A DNA stretch of 46,337 bases from positions 1-46,337 of the forward strand of contig NZ_JAQOSO010000030.1 of the NCBI RefSeq assembly GCF_030068505.1, read 5' to 3'. A program made the position numbers and the translations under genes. Under the pieces are notes generated by a model. The model worked only from the letters and a program-made list of their open reading frames with translations, did no database searches and was not told where the DNA came from. Positions 34,719 through 44,162 of the stretch are shown here, piece after piece; the first letter of the stretch is position 1, and every line of letters starts with the position of its first letter. Source of the DNA: Roseofilum capinflatum BLCC-M114 (lineage in GTDB: Bacteria; Cyanobacteriota; Cyanobacteriia; Cyanobacteriales; Desertifilaceae).

Positions 34719-35318
34719 CTACAATACGCCCTTAGAGCTAGGAATAGCACTGGCTCGACGGGGATCGATTTCTAGGGCCATTCTCATGGAACGGGCAAAG
34801 GCTTTGAAGGTGGCTTCGATAATATGATGGGAGTTGATCCCATCAAGTTGACGGATATGGAGGGTCATTTGGGAATGGTTCACCACTGCTACAAAGAACT
34901 CGCGTACCAATTGGGTGTCATAGGTTCCCACTCGTTCCGTGGGAAGAGTTAACCCGTAACTCAGATGGGGCCGTCCAGAGAAGTCGAGGGCCACTTGCAC
35001 TAGCGCTTCATCTAGGGGGGCAATAAAATGGCCAAAGCGGAATATGCCTTTGCGATCGCCTAATGCTTTGGCTAATGCTTGACCGAGAGTAATCCCCACA
35101 TCCTCATTGGTATGATGGTCATCAATTTCCCAATCTCCCTGTGCTTCTACTTCCAGGTCAATCAGTCCATGGGATGAAATTTGATGGAGCATATGGTCAA
35201 GAAAGGGAATGCCTGTTTTGGCGCTACATTTTCCCTGGCCATCCAAATTTAAGAATACGGTAACATCGGTTTCCCCGGTTACGCGATGAACTGAAGCTGT
35301 GCGCTCACCCATTTCCAT
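34719..35318 (-). CDS. hisB: Imidazoleglycerol-phosphate dehydratase
   Basis: The 199-residue enzyme catalyses the sixth step of histidine synthesis, dehydrating imidazole glycerol phosphate to imidazole acetol phosphate in the cytoplasm. It shows the duplicated metal-binding His motifs [10 protein letters not shown] near residues 66-75 and [15 protein letters not shown] near 163-177, plus [13 protein letters not shown]. Length is normal for the monofunctional enzyme. ATG at 35318 or at the second Met (MGERT) are both possible. It stands alone, without other his genes. Confidence 0.96.
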   Translation of the reverse strand: MEMGERTASVHRVTGETDVTVFLNLDGQGKCSAKTGIPFLDHMLHQISSHGLIDLEVEAQGDWEIDDHHTNEDVGITLGQALAKALGDRKGIFRFGHFIAPLDEALVQVALDFSGRPHLSYGLTLPTERVGTYDTQLVREFFVAVVNHSQMTLHIRQLDGINSHHIIEATFKAFARSMRMALEIDPRRASAIPSSKGVL

Positions 35319-35444
35319 TGTTCTCTGATTGTCTTTATTACATCAGTTTATGATACAGCGATTTGTGGCTGGATATAGCATTTATACTTCTTCAGGGGGA
35401 CTTTTAAGAGAACCTATTACCTCGTTACCACGCGAAGCGCTGTA

Positions 35445-38222
35445 TTAGATCATCTGAACCGGTAATGTTATGACCCACTCTATCCCTTCAGATACTTTGC
35501 TCAAACATTCAATGGTTCCCTGATGCTGCTCTGTAATAATTTGATAGCTAATGGAGAGTCCTAACCCTGTTCCTTGACCCACATCTTTAGTTGTAAAAAA
35601 TGGATCAAATAATCGAGGTTTTATGGACTCTTTAATACCGATACCATTATCAATAATACTGATTTGCACTGAGCGATCGCCGATCGTTCGAGTGATAATG
35701 CTGATTTCCCCTAGATAGGATTGAACGTTGTCCGAGGAGCGATCGCGCTCTTCAATGGCATCAATGGCATTCATGATTAAATTCATAAACACCTGATGCA
35801 ATTGATCGGGATAACATTCTACCAAGGGTAACTTACCATATTGTTTTTTGAGCTGAATCTCTCGACGATTTTCATCTCCTTGTAATCGACATTGTAATAA
35901 CGTTAACGTACTGTCCAATCCTTGATGAATATCTACCGCTTTAATCCCTACCTGATCGATATGAGAAAAGGTACGCAAAGAAGAAACAATCGCATCAATT
36001 CGATTTGCCCCTTCCTTCATCGATTGCAAAATTTTTGCTAGGTCTTCCACTAAAAATTCAAAATCTATTTCTTCGATAGTTTCAGAAACCTGTTGCTCAG
36101 GATTTGGATAGGAGTTCTGATAAGCTTCAATCACACTCATCAAGTCTTTGATATAACTTTCAGCATAGCCCAAATTTCCATAGATAAAACTAACAGGATT
36201 ATTGATTTCATGGGCAATTCCGGCAACCAATTGCCCCAAACTCGACATTTTCTCAGTTTGGATAAGTTGGGATTGAGCCTGACGTAATTCGGCTAAAGTT
36301 TTCTCCAGCTCTTGAGTTTGCTGTCTTAATTTATATTCAGACTCTCGCAAGTCAGATTCTGCCTGTTTACGAGCCGTTATATTTTCTTGAATTCCTAAAA
36401 AATGAGTTATTTTTTGATCGGCATTGAAGATAGGAGAAATAGTCGCATGGGCCCAATACAGAGAACCATCTTTGCGTTGGTTATGAAACTCACCCCGCCA
36501 TTCATTTCCTGATTGAATCGTTTGCCATAATTCCTGATAATATTCCTTGCTCTGTTCTCCCGAATTTAAGATTCGCGGTGTTTTTCCTAGAACTTCTTGC
36601 ACAGTATACCCGGTCATTTCAGTAAACTGGGAATTAACATATTCAATTCTCCCTTTTAAATCAGTAATTAGAATTCCATTGGCACTTTGTTCAACGGCTT
36701 GGGAGAGTTTACGCACTTGCTCTTCTGCCTTGCGGCGAGCTGTAATATCTAAACTATACTCAATCATTTGTACCAAGTTTCCTTGAATATCCAAAATAGG
36801 ATAGGCATGAACTTCTACAATAAGTGGGTTACCTTGGGCATCAAAATGAATATGTTCAACCACAGTTGGCTCTTTCGTTTTTCGCAGTATTTCTAACGGA
36901 CAAGGATGAGCCTGATCCCTGTCGTCACTACAAGGACTGTTCCGTTTATGGGTCAACGTATAACAGGTTGTATTTTTAAAAGTCCCCATTTGTTTCGCCG
37001 CAGTATTAGCTGTAATAATTTTATGATTGGTGACATCAATGACATAAAAAGAATCGGCTAGAGAGTTAATAACATTATTTAAAAAATCATTTTGTTGCAC
37101 AAGCTTAACTTCTGCTTCCCTATGTTTAACTTGTGCATCCGTTAACCATCTAGCAAGGATTAAAATGATCGCTGCTAACAGGAGAAACGGTAGTGTAATT
37201 TTTTTCTGAATGGGGAGTAGAATTGCCTGAATCTCTTCCGGGGGTACATAGGACACCACTTTCCAATAATACTCCGATGCACCGATCTCCAATTCACTGG
37301 GACTAAAGGCATCTGAAGCACCGGTGCTGGATCGTTGTCCCTCCACTAAGGGATAGAGGGTGACAAACGTAAATAAGCCGTTATCTGTATAAAATTGACC
37401 TTGACTATCTTGACTAATGCGTTGCCATTCCTGGGGAAACTGTTCGGCGAAGGTTTGCGGGAGGTCAGTGGGGCGATCGCGATACATAAACCCCCATAAC
37501 TGCGATGGTGAAGCTCCGGTCAACCAAAACCCTTCCCCATTTAATAACATTAGATTGCCTGGAGCATGGATCGCATCCTTTTTTAACTCCGTTAAGAGTT
37601 GATTTCCCAGATAATTCAGTAACAGGATGCCTCGTTTATCTCCTTGCCGATCGAACACCGGCATCCCAAACCGAATCATGGGTTTTAAGGGCTGTTCAAT
37701 TGTGCCGTTTTCCATGTTCAAATCAAAGGGAGAAATAAAAATTTCTCCAGCAGAAAGTACCCAGGTATCTTGAAAGTAATAACGATTTCCTTTATTTTGG
37801 AGTTGTTCTACATCCACAATCGAGGGTTGACCGGCATTAAAATTAACTCGAACATTTTCCAGCCCTGTTTCATCTAAAAACCGAATCTGATCGTAGAGTT
37901 GTTTATGGACAGAAAAGTGAAAGAATTCAAGGGCTACAGCATTCTGTTGCTGAACTGTTGCTTCCGTAAGATACATTTGTAGATCGTTCAGTTCAGCTAA
38001 AATATTTAAATCGGATACAATTAATTCAAATTCTCTGGAAATTCGATCGGTTTGCCCTTTAAGGCTATGGGTTGCTTGGATTTTTAACAAGGTTTTCGCT
38101 TGCTTGACTTCTTGAATATAGATAACAGTGGTAATCGTAGCAATAGGGGCGATAAACATGAAAAACGCGATCGGTAATCGCCATGCTTTTTTAGATTGAA
38201 TCCAAGAGATAATATGAGTCAT
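35445..38222 (-). CDS. Sensor histidine kinase with Cache-type domain and two PAS domains
   Basis: The 925-residue membrane protein has an N-terminal helix (about 15-33), a large periplasmic Cache-like domain (about 40-330), a second helix (about 340-360), two PAS domains (about 375-500 and 500-625), and a coiled coil. Then comes a HisKA domain with His near 668 in GIAHEINNPVS and a HATPase_c domain (NLIMNAIDAIEE, DNGIGI, GTGLGLS). It autophosphorylates and passes phosphate to an unidentified regulator; none is adjacent. The first PAS domain has an unusual Cys/His-rich loop (CYTLTHKRNSPCSDDRDQAH, then PCPLEIL). Confidence 0.9.
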   Translation of the reverse strand: MTHIISWIQSKKAWRLPIAFFMFIAPIATITTVIYIQEVKQAKTLLKIQATHSLKGQTDRISREFELIVSDLNILAELNDLQMYLTEATVQQQNAVALEFFHFSVHKQLYDQIRFLDETGLENVRVNFNAGQPSIVDVEQLQNKGNRYYFQDTWVLSAGEIFISPFDLNMENGTIEQPLKPMIRFGMPVFDRQGDKRGILLLNYLGNQLLTELKKDAIHAPGNLMLLNGEGFWLTGASPSQLWGFMYRDRPTDLPQTFAEQFPQEWQRISQDSQGQFYTDNGLFTFVTLYPLVEGQRSSTGASDAFSPSELEIGASEYYWKVVSYVPPEEIQAILLPIQKKITLPFLLLAAIILILARWLTDAQVKHREAEVKLVQQNDFLNNVINSLADSFYVIDVTNHKIITANTAAKQMGTFKNTTCYTLTHKRNSPCSDDRDQAHPCPLEILRKTKEPTVVEHIHFDAQGNPLIVEVHAYPILDIQGNLVQMIEYSLDITARRKAEEQVRKLSQAVEQSANGILITDLKGRIEYVNSQFTEMTGYTVQEVLGKTPRILNSGEQSKEYYQELWQTIQSGNEWRGEFHNQRKDGSLYWAHATISPIFNADQKITHFLGIQENITARKQAESDLRESEYKLRQQTQELEKTLAELRQAQSQLIQTEKMSSLGQLVAGIAHEINNPVSFIYGNLGYAESYIKDLMSVIEAYQNSYPNPEQQVSETIEEIDFEFLVEDLAKILQSMKEGANRIDAIVSSLRTFSHIDQVGIKAVDIHQGLDSTLTLLQCRLQGDENRREIQLKKQYGKLPLVECYPDQLHQVFMNLIMNAIDAIEERDRSSDNVQSYLGEISIITRTIGDRSVQISIIDNGIGIKESIKPRLFDPFFTTKDVGQGTGLGLSISYQIITEQHQGTIECLSKVSEGIEWVITLPVQMI

Positions 38223-38341
38223 GGTGTATTGTCCTGCTCCAACTCATTGACTGATTGAAACTTACAGTACGTTGCACCCCATCACCCCGATCCAATTTAA
38301 CAAAATTGAGGAATAGCGAAATCCCCATCTTTTTAATCGGC

Positions 38342-39724
38342 TTATTGCACATTTTCAATGCGAGAGCCAGAAGTTGGGGATAAGCCCGGTTGTAAGTCTT
38401 CCGGTAGGCTCGATACGGCTCCCCATTGGCTGACGAGTTGGTTGAGGAAGGTTTCTTGCTCTTCACGGAAATCTTCGTAATAGCTACCGCCATTCAAGAG
38501 GGCAAACCAGACGATATCGTTTTGGGCGGTGGGTAAGGCTCCGGCAAGGGTGCTGACGACGTAGAGACTGCCGGATTTGACGACGGCAAATTTGGGTAAG
38601 GGGCGAGATCTTAAGATGCCTTCGTCTTGTCCGACAATGGCAACGACATCAGCAACATTCATTTGATGGGGTTGCAAAATTTTTTGTATGCCTAGGAATA
38701 AACCGACTGCTGCTCGTGGGGACATTTGGTTTTCTTCGCCTAATCCTGACCCATTAATCAGTTTAATCTCGGCGGGGGGGATACCGGCAACAGTGGCGGC
38801 TTTTTGGGAAACGAGTCCTGCTCCTCCGACCATATTGGCAAACATTTCTGCCATGGGATTGTTGCTGTATTGGTTCATTTTTTTGAGCAATTCGGCTACG
38901 GGGAGGGAGGAATAGCGCAGCAGGGGTTTAAGGTTCGCGGGTGCTGTGGTGACGGTTTTGATTAAACCACTGGCGCTCACTTCCGGTTGGGGGGTGTCGT
39001 CGGGTAGGGTTTCGTATTGCAGATAGGCTTGGTTGGGCCAAAGTTGGACGTTTAGACCTTGGCGTAATAGTGCGCCGGAGGTTTTGGGGTTGTCTTCATA
39101 GTTCATGTAAAATGAACCGACAATGACTAAATCTCCGGTTACTTGTTTGATTCCCAGATTGGTGAGGGCGTTACCGAGGGCGATCGCATCTTCCCAAACA
39201 AAAAATGGGTCGCGATCGCCGATAATCACTAAATCACCGTTAATCACTCCATTCTCCAGAGTGCCGGTATGGCCAATTTGGGTGACAAATTGATGTTTGG
39301 GGCCGAAAGTGTCTAATACGGCTAAGGTGGTGGCGATTTTGGTTAAGGAGGCGGCTGGTAATGGGGTTGTACCTTGATGGTTGGCGAGTAAGGTTTCTCC
39401 CGACTGCATCCATACCCCTTGACTGGCTTTGGGATAACCCTTGTTCGCCATGGTATCTAGGGTTTGCTGGACTTGGGCATTTACCTGGGGATCGGGATTT
39501 TCTGGCGCTGCGAGTTGAGTTGTGGGTTGAGCGACTGGTGTGGGACTGGGTGAGGGACTGGGTGTGACGACCTCTGGAGTTGGGGGAACATCGGGTTGAG
39601 AAACATCGGGGGGTGGCGCTGGAGGGATAAAGGCATCCTCTGATTCGCAGCCGATCAGCCCAAATGCGGCGATCGCCGGTAAAAGGGTTAAAGCACTTGC
39701 ACGAGCAACGACACGCAATATCAT
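38342..39724 (-). CDS. dacB: D-Ala-D-Ala carboxypeptidase/endopeptidase lipoprotein (S13, DacB-like)
   Basis: The 460-residue protein removes or cleaves D-Ala-D-Ala cross-links of peptidoglycan in the periplasm. A lipobox is visible in FGLIGCESED (lipid-modified Cys about 26), followed by a Pro/Ser/Thr-rich spacer (35-70). The active site has S-L-T-K in AASLTKIATTL, SNN in YSNNPMAEMF, and the KSG box KSGSLYVVST. It is shorter than some S13 enzymes. The ATG at 39724 gives the complete signal. The lipoprotein anchor is unusual for this family and should be noted. Confidence 0.88.
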   Translation of the reverse strand: MILRVVARASALTLLPAIAAFGLIGCESEDAFIPPAPPPDVSQPDVPPTPEVVTPSPSPSPTPVAQPTTQLAAPENPDPQVNAQVQQTLDTMANKGYPKASQGVWMQSGETLLANHQGTTPLPAASLTKIATTLAVLDTFGPKHQFVTQIGHTGTLENGVINGDLVIIGDRDPFFVWEDAIALGNALTNLGIKQVTGDLVIVGSFYMNYEDNPKTSGALLRQGLNVQLWPNQAYLQYETLPDDTPQPEVSASGLIKTVTTAPANLKPLLRYSSLPVAELLKKMNQYSNNPMAEMFANMVGGAGLVSQKAATVAGIPPAEIKLINGSGLGEENQMSPRAAVGLFLGIQKILQPHQMNVADVVAIVGQDEGILRSRPLPKFAVVKSGSLYVVSTLAGALPTAQNDIVWFALLNGGSYYEDFREEQETFLNQLVSQWGAVSSLPEDLQPGLSPTSGSRIENVQ

Positions 39725-39844
39725 ATAATCAACACCCTCTCCAATATCCCCTTAAAACATTATCATAAAGTGGATAGAATTCCCTGTTCTTGCTTGAGTT
39801 CCTCCGAACTTGTTAAGCTTGAACCCATTGAGTTAAATCGACTG

Positions 39845-40168
39845 ATGAGTAAACCTCTTGGCCTACCTCCGGCTGCGATCGGAGCTATTAAAGTTGGAGC
39901 GACCCTGCTGATGAGTGGGGCGATCGCTTTAGAATCCTATAATCTGATTCACCCGTTTATCGATTGGTCTGCACCGACGGCGATCGTTGGATTGATTATT
40001 TTAGAGCGTCTGGCTGTGATCGTCCATATTGTAGAGGCGATCGCTGCGGCCTATTTTGCCCCCTCCCACCAGCAACCGCCCCTAAAAACAGCGCTTTATA
40101 CCTTTTTTGTAGGTACGGTGGGTTTGTTAGAACTGCTGAAGGGAGAACTTCAGGAAGATCGAGCTTAA
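39845..40168 (+). CDS. Small membrane protein, unknown
   Basis: The 107-residue protein from the ATG at 39845 has three hydrophobic helices (about 11-30, 42-65, 82-98). I do not recognise a family with certainty. Its start could also be 75 bases upstream, but that extension (MDRIPCSCLSSSELVKLEPI) has no membrane or coding character. The stop overlaps the stop of the convergent glycosyltransferase gene by four bases. No function can be assigned. Confidence 0.6.
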   Translation: MSKPLGLPPAAIGAIKVGATLLMSGAIALESYNLIHPFIDWSAPTAIVGLIILERLAVIVHIVEAIAAAYFAPSHQQPPLKTALYTFFVGTVGLLELLKGELQEDRA

Positions 40169-41613
40169 ATTGACGATTTGACCAAGACAATTTTGCGAAC
40201 TTTTCCATTATTCGAGAGTCCTAACCGATCTCTAAACGCATTCAAAAAAATTGTCCAAGCGGCTGGAGACAATAGACTCGGACGGATCAATGAATAGGCT
40301 TCCTTAAGCTGTCTTTCTTTTAAGGCGACGATTCCCCAGTGCAGTCTTAGGTAATCTTGAACTTCTGCCAGTTCAGGAATAGGCGATCGCTGATGTATTT
40401 GCAGAACTTTATAAATTTTTTGTTTAAGATAAACTGAAGCATCATTATCTTTTTCGGGTCGATCTAAAGAAAACTTAAAACTTTTATTTAAGGTTTCATC
40501 TTCATTCAATAAATACCAAAATCGGGGTTGAGCAAGAATGGGTAATATCAGTTGAGTTCCCATGATAAATTTTCCTTGCTGCCAAGCTAATCGACTGGCT
40601 CGAATTTTAATTTTTGCTTGCAAAAGCTTAAGGGTTTCACGTCCATCAGTTTTCAAGGAAGAAGACTGAATAGTATTCACCCCCTGCTTTTCAATGGGGG
40701 GTGTAAATTTATCGGGATGACGACGATGGAATTGAGCTTGAACAAACAATTTCCAACCTAAAAAAGATAAAATATTGGGAACTATCATGTTCATGGCATC
40801 CCCTATTTTTTTCTGTTTCAGGGCCGACAATCCCCAATGAATACTTAGATAAGATTCAACTTGCTCCATGTTAGGAATTTCTTGTTGGTGTTTTGCCGTA
40901 ACTCGTTGATAAATTTGGCTTTTGATTAAAAGATTCGTTTCTAAGCGTTTGGTCAGGGAGATTTTTTTATTATAAGCACCGGGCCAAACTGTCCGGTAAG
41001 CTAACATTTCATTAATAAATAAGGCATCTCCAAATTGGGAAATCTTGACCCAAGAATTAATATCATCGCAATTGGCATCTAAACTCGAATCCCAGCCTTG
41101 AGATTGGATAAAAGCATCCCGTTTACAAGCCACTTGAATGGGAGTGCCAAAGGGGACTAATTCAAGTAACATGCCATAATGAATATCTTCTTGAGGAATA
41201 TAGAAGACTTTACCGGGGCCAGATTTTCGAGTAATACTTAATACTTTTTCCTCCAGGTTAACTTGGGCTGCTTGACAGGAACAAATGACGGCTTCAGGAT
41301 GAAGGGCGATCGCCTCGATCATTTCTTCGATACAATTGGGTGCAAGATAATCATCATCATCAACAAATTTAATCCATTCTCCCGATGCAGCTTCGACTCC
41401 AGCATTGACGGTGGCTGAGTGGCCACTATTGACTGAATTTCGATGGTAAATGACTTGCTCTCCTAGACTTTCCACATAAGCTTGAGTATCGTCTGGAGAA
41501 CAGTCATCAGCGACAACCACTTCACAGGGTACAGTTTGATTCAAAGCAGAATCGATCGCCCGCTTGAGCAAGGATAAACGGTTGTATGTAGAAATGACGA
41601 TGCTAAATTTCAT
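40165..41613 (-). CDS. Family 2 glycosyltransferase
   Basis: The 482-residue protein has a GT-A N-terminal domain (about 1-230): MKFSIVISTYNRLSLLKRAI, VVADDCSPDDTQAYV, the nucleotide-sugar-binding SGEWIKFVDDDDYL with the DxD, and AVICSCQAAQ. The C-terminal 250 residues are helical, with a repeated WGLSALKQKKIGDA/WGIVALKERQLKEA pattern. The sugar and acceptor are unknown. No other glycosyltransferase or polysaccharide export gene is adjacent. Its stop overlaps the convergent membrane protein. Confidence 0.85.
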   Translation of the reverse strand: MKFSIVISTYNRLSLLKRAIDSALNQTVPCEVVVADDCSPDDTQAYVESLGEQVIYHRNSVNSGHSATVNAGVEAASGEWIKFVDDDDYLAPNCIEEMIEAIALHPEAVICSCQAAQVNLEEKVLSITRKSGPGKVFYIPQEDIHYGMLLELVPFGTPIQVACKRDAFIQSQGWDSSLDANCDDINSWVKISQFGDALFINEMLAYRTVWPGAYNKKISLTKRLETNLLIKSQIYQRVTAKHQQEIPNMEQVESYLSIHWGLSALKQKKIGDAMNMIVPNILSFLGWKLFVQAQFHRRHPDKFTPPIEKQGVNTIQSSSLKTDGRETLKLLQAKIKIRASRLAWQQGKFIMGTQLILPILAQPRFWYLLNEDETLNKSFKFSLDRPEKDNDASVYLKQKIYKVLQIHQRSPIPELAEVQDYLRLHWGIVALKERQLKEAYSLIRPSLLSPAAWTIFLNAFRDRLGLSNNGKVRKIVLVKSSI

Positions 41614-41695
41614 CAGTAGTTCTGGGTTTCAAGGAGAGCAATTAAGAGCGATCGCCTAAATACACCTTAATTTAATACTTAACTTGCACCCCCGA

Positions 41696-43168
41696 TCAAC
41701 CAATTCCCAGTTGTTGCTTAGGACTCCAGCTCCCATGTAATCCATAGGGAATATGATGTTGCAGATGGAGTCGTGCGGTAGGCCCCCGTTCTAGGTGTTG
41801 GGCATCTAAGATAATAATATCAGAGCGATGCTTTTGGCTTTCGTAAACAATAGAGATGAGCCAACCCCTATCTTCACCCTCCGATCCCGGTTGAGGAATA
41901 AAAACGGGTTCACTGACAAAACCATGGGGTGCAGCACTCCAAAATTGGGATTCTCCAGACTGGTTATCCCGCTTGAGAATCCCTTGTAGGGGAGCGCTAC
42001 CCTGATGGTGATGAGCGGCTCCTAAATAGACATAACGGTGGTCTTTTCCCACCCATTGAGGATGAATCTGGGGAAACTCACAACATCGGGATTCTATAAG
42101 TTGGCAATCGCCTCTTAGGTGAGTTAAGTCTAGTCGAAAACGCCATAATTGGCTAGGTGCAAGTTGATTAAAATCTGTGTAACGAAAATCACTGCCCGGT
42201 TCGACTTCCGGAAAAGAGTTGTAACCGATTGAATCTAAAATAATTTGGTTTTCTGCTTCAAAGGCATTCACATGGTGAAACACAAATCCAGATTCAATTT
42301 CTATCTTTTTGATCGGTTGATTTCCTTGGCGGGGAATTACCCAAACTTTTGTTAAACTTTGGCGATCGAAGTCAATACATTCTCCCGGGCCGCGCAGTCC
42401 GAAGAAGAAGGGAAGGGGATTAAAGGATACTGGATTTTGCAAAAACAGATAATAGTGAGGCGTAATGGCGAAATCGTGGATAAAGCAGAATCCAGGAATT
42501 TCATGGGTACTTTGGCGTAGGGGTTGACCTTTAAGGTTCAATTCCCAGATGGTGAGTTGACTGTTTAAGCCAGGTTGAATGGAGAAGTTGACTAAACAGG
42601 GGTTACCTCGATCGCCATACGGGTCGATTTTGGGATGGGCAGAAAAGGCTTGACCGGGTTTTAAGAGGCCGTCAAGATGGTCTAATCCCAAGGTGTCTAA
42701 GGTTTGCGGATCGAGACGGTGGGGTTCTGCTCCTTCCCAAAGCGCTAAAAGGCGATCGCCCCAATAAATGATATGGGTATTAGCTAAATTCTTCATCCGC
42801 AGGTCAAAGAGATTAGCTAACCATCCCCCCGGTTTTTGAGTGCCAAATACGCCGCGATAGAGAGGTTTACCGGCTTTTTGTTCCTCTACATATCCGTGGG
42901 TACGCACAAAACGATTACGATAGTGGGCCCGACCTTCCCTAAAGGCGATCGCACTCACCATCCCGTCTCCATCAAAGGGATGGGCGATCGGATAGCCGCC
43001 AATATCTAACAATCCGGGGCCATTGCGTAGCAGGGTTCCATCTAAATCTTGGGGAATTTCCCCTTCTATATCTTCGATCCAATAATCGTATTCATGGGGT
43101 TGAGATTGGTATCCTTGACTCCACTGGTGCAGATCGTAGGATAAGGATGGGCTAGAATCGAGTCGCAT
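41696..43168 (-). CDS. Carotenoid oxygenase (RPE65/CCD family)
   Basis: The 490-residue enzyme, from the ATG at 43168 (MRLDSSPSLSY), cleaves a carotenoid or apocarotenoid double bond with O2, using non-heme iron held by four histidines. These are likely in FSAHPKID, CFIHDFAIT, FVFHHVNAFE and PYGLHGSW. The N-terminal LDGTLLRNGPG and HPFDGDGM motifs are also present. Family length is normal. Which bond is cut cannot be read. An upstream frame extension of six residues is possible but unneeded. Confidence 0.9.
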   Translation of the reverse strand: MRLDSSPSLSYDLHQWSQGYQSQPHEYDYWIEDIEGEIPQDLDGTLLRNGPGLLDIGGYPIAHPFDGDGMVSAIAFREGRAHYRNRFVRTHGYVEEQKAGKPLYRGVFGTQKPGGWLANLFDLRMKNLANTHIIYWGDRLLALWEGAEPHRLDPQTLDTLGLDHLDGLLKPGQAFSAHPKIDPYGDRGNPCLVNFSIQPGLNSQLTIWELNLKGQPLRQSTHEIPGFCFIHDFAITPHYYLFLQNPVSFNPLPFFFGLRGPGECIDFDRQSLTKVWVIPRQGNQPIKKIEIESGFVFHHVNAFEAENQIILDSIGYNSFPEVEPGSDFRYTDFNQLAPSQLWRFRLDLTHLRGDCQLIESRCCEFPQIHPQWVGKDHRYVYLGAAHHHQGSAPLQGILKRDNQSGESQFWSAAPHGFVSEPVFIPQPGSEGEDRGWLISIVYESQKHRSDIIILDAQHLERGPTARLHLQHHIPYGLHGSWSPKQQLGIG

Positions 43169-43287
43169 AATTATATCAATTAACAATGGATATCATAGAT
43201 ATCGTAGGGTGGGCAGAAGTATAGGCGATATCATTCAAATTCTACCCAGAAACCCTGCCCACCGAACCCGATTGATCGCGCCAACGC

Positions 43288-43575
43288 TTAAGCCGAAGCC
43301 TTTTGCCTGGCTTGTTTCACCATAGCGATTAAAGTTTGGTGAGCGTCTTCAGAGTCCACCAATTGATGATCGAAGGCAATTCGTAAGGAAACCGATTTTC
43401 CTTCAATTTGAGCGGTAAGATCCATACCGTCAGGGTCGATCGCCTCCATTTTAGCGCTACTGGTTAAAGGCATTTGCCCAAAGGTTTGGGCATATAGGGC
43501 GATCGCCTCCGCATGGTCTTCATTCATATGCTTACATATGCGATCGCTCACTTGAGCTGTAATGACATCAGACAT
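43288..43575 (-). CDS. DUF2470 protein (HugZ-like C-terminal domain)
   Basis: The 95-residue protein has the motif ICKHMNEDHAEAIALYAQ, then MEAIDPDGMDLTAQ and LRIAFDHQL, which fits DUF2470, a domain also found at the end of HugZ-type heme-utilization proteins. The HMNEDH histidines could bind heme, but this is inference. The ATG at 43575 is chosen over one 24 bases upstream. It ends 120 bases before the carotenoid oxygenase start and is transcribed in the same direction. The CRISPR array begins 47 bases upstream of its start. Confidence 0.8.
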   Translation of the reverse strand: MSDVITAQVSDRICKHMNEDHAEAIALYAQTFGQMPLTSSAKMEAIDPDGMDLTAQIEGKSVSLRIAFDHQLVDSEDAHQTLIAMVKQARQKASA

Positions 43576-43622
43576 CAGATTCCCTCGAAACTTCCTCACC
43601 TATTCTAGTTTCGTTTCGTTTT

Positions 43623-43952
43623 GTTTCAATCCCTAATAGGGATTTAAGGGTGTTTCAACTGTCTATGGCGGATAGGCAGCGCTATGATATGCAGGTTTCA
43701 ATCCCTAATAGGGATTTAAGGGTGTTTCAACATATTGGGTGAACAAGAACCAACCAAGATATTTAAGAGTTTCAATCCCTAATAGGGATTTAAGGGTGTT
43801 TCAACTCATCCTCAAAAATATCAGGGATTGTCGGAGAAGGTGGTTTCAATCCCTAATAGGGATTTAAGGGTGTTTCAACCCTCCTAGCAATGGGCATGGT
43901 GCAAATAGAAGAAGAGTTTCAATCCCTAATAGGGATTTAAGGGTGTTTCAAC
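43623..43952 (-). CRISPR. CRISPR array, 5 repeats and 4 spacers
   Basis: Five identical 37-bp repeats start at 43623, 43695, 43769, 43843 and 43916 (plus-strand 5' end GTTTCAATCCCTAATAGGGA, 3' end GGGTGTTTCAAC, with an internal palindrome). Spacers are 43660-43694 (35), 43732-43768 (37), 43806-43842 (37) and 43880-43915 (36). In the reverse direction the repeat ends ATTGAAAC, the handle form frequent in type I/III cyanobacterial arrays, so transcription is likely on the minus strand. No cas gene is in this window, and only about 23 bases separate the array from the next hairpin. Confidence 0.95.
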
Positions 43953-43975
43953 TAGTCCGACGCTACTTTGAAAAC

Positions 43976-44019
43976 AAAAAACGCTGCAAGGGAGGCTGGG
44001 TAAGCGATACAGCGTTTTT
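43976..44019 (-). terminator. Inverted repeat, bidirectional terminator candidate
   Basis: AAAAACGCTG (43977-43986) pairs with CAGCGTTTTT (44010-44019) around a 23-base loop. On the minus strand the stem is followed by TTTTTTGTTTTC-like sequence. It would stop transcription of the isochorismatase-like gene (which ends at 44163) before the CRISPR array. Confidence 0.55.
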
Positions 44020-44063
44020 GGACTCAACAGTGATTTTCACACCCCCCTAGCGTCGGATTTTAG

Positions 44064-44133
44064 GGGAATAGGGAATGGGGAATGGGGAATAGGGAATAGG
44101 GAATAGGGAATGGGGAATAGGGAATAGGGAATC
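44064..44133. repeat. Heptamer tandem repeat GGGAATR
   Basis: Nine consecutive 7-bp units (GGGAATA or GGGAATG) occupy 44064-44126, with a tenth GGGAATC to 44133. This is a typical cyanobacterial short tandem repeat of the STRR type. It lies 30 bases beyond the end of the isochorismatase-like gene. Confidence 0.95.
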
Positions 44134-44162
44134 TTCCCCATCCTCCCCATCCTCTCATCTCC

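Noticed and set aside
38191-38493. Frame of 100 residues overlapping the start of the sensor kinase and end of dacB
   Set aside because: It overlaps both genes in another frame and shows no motif or own ribosome binding site.
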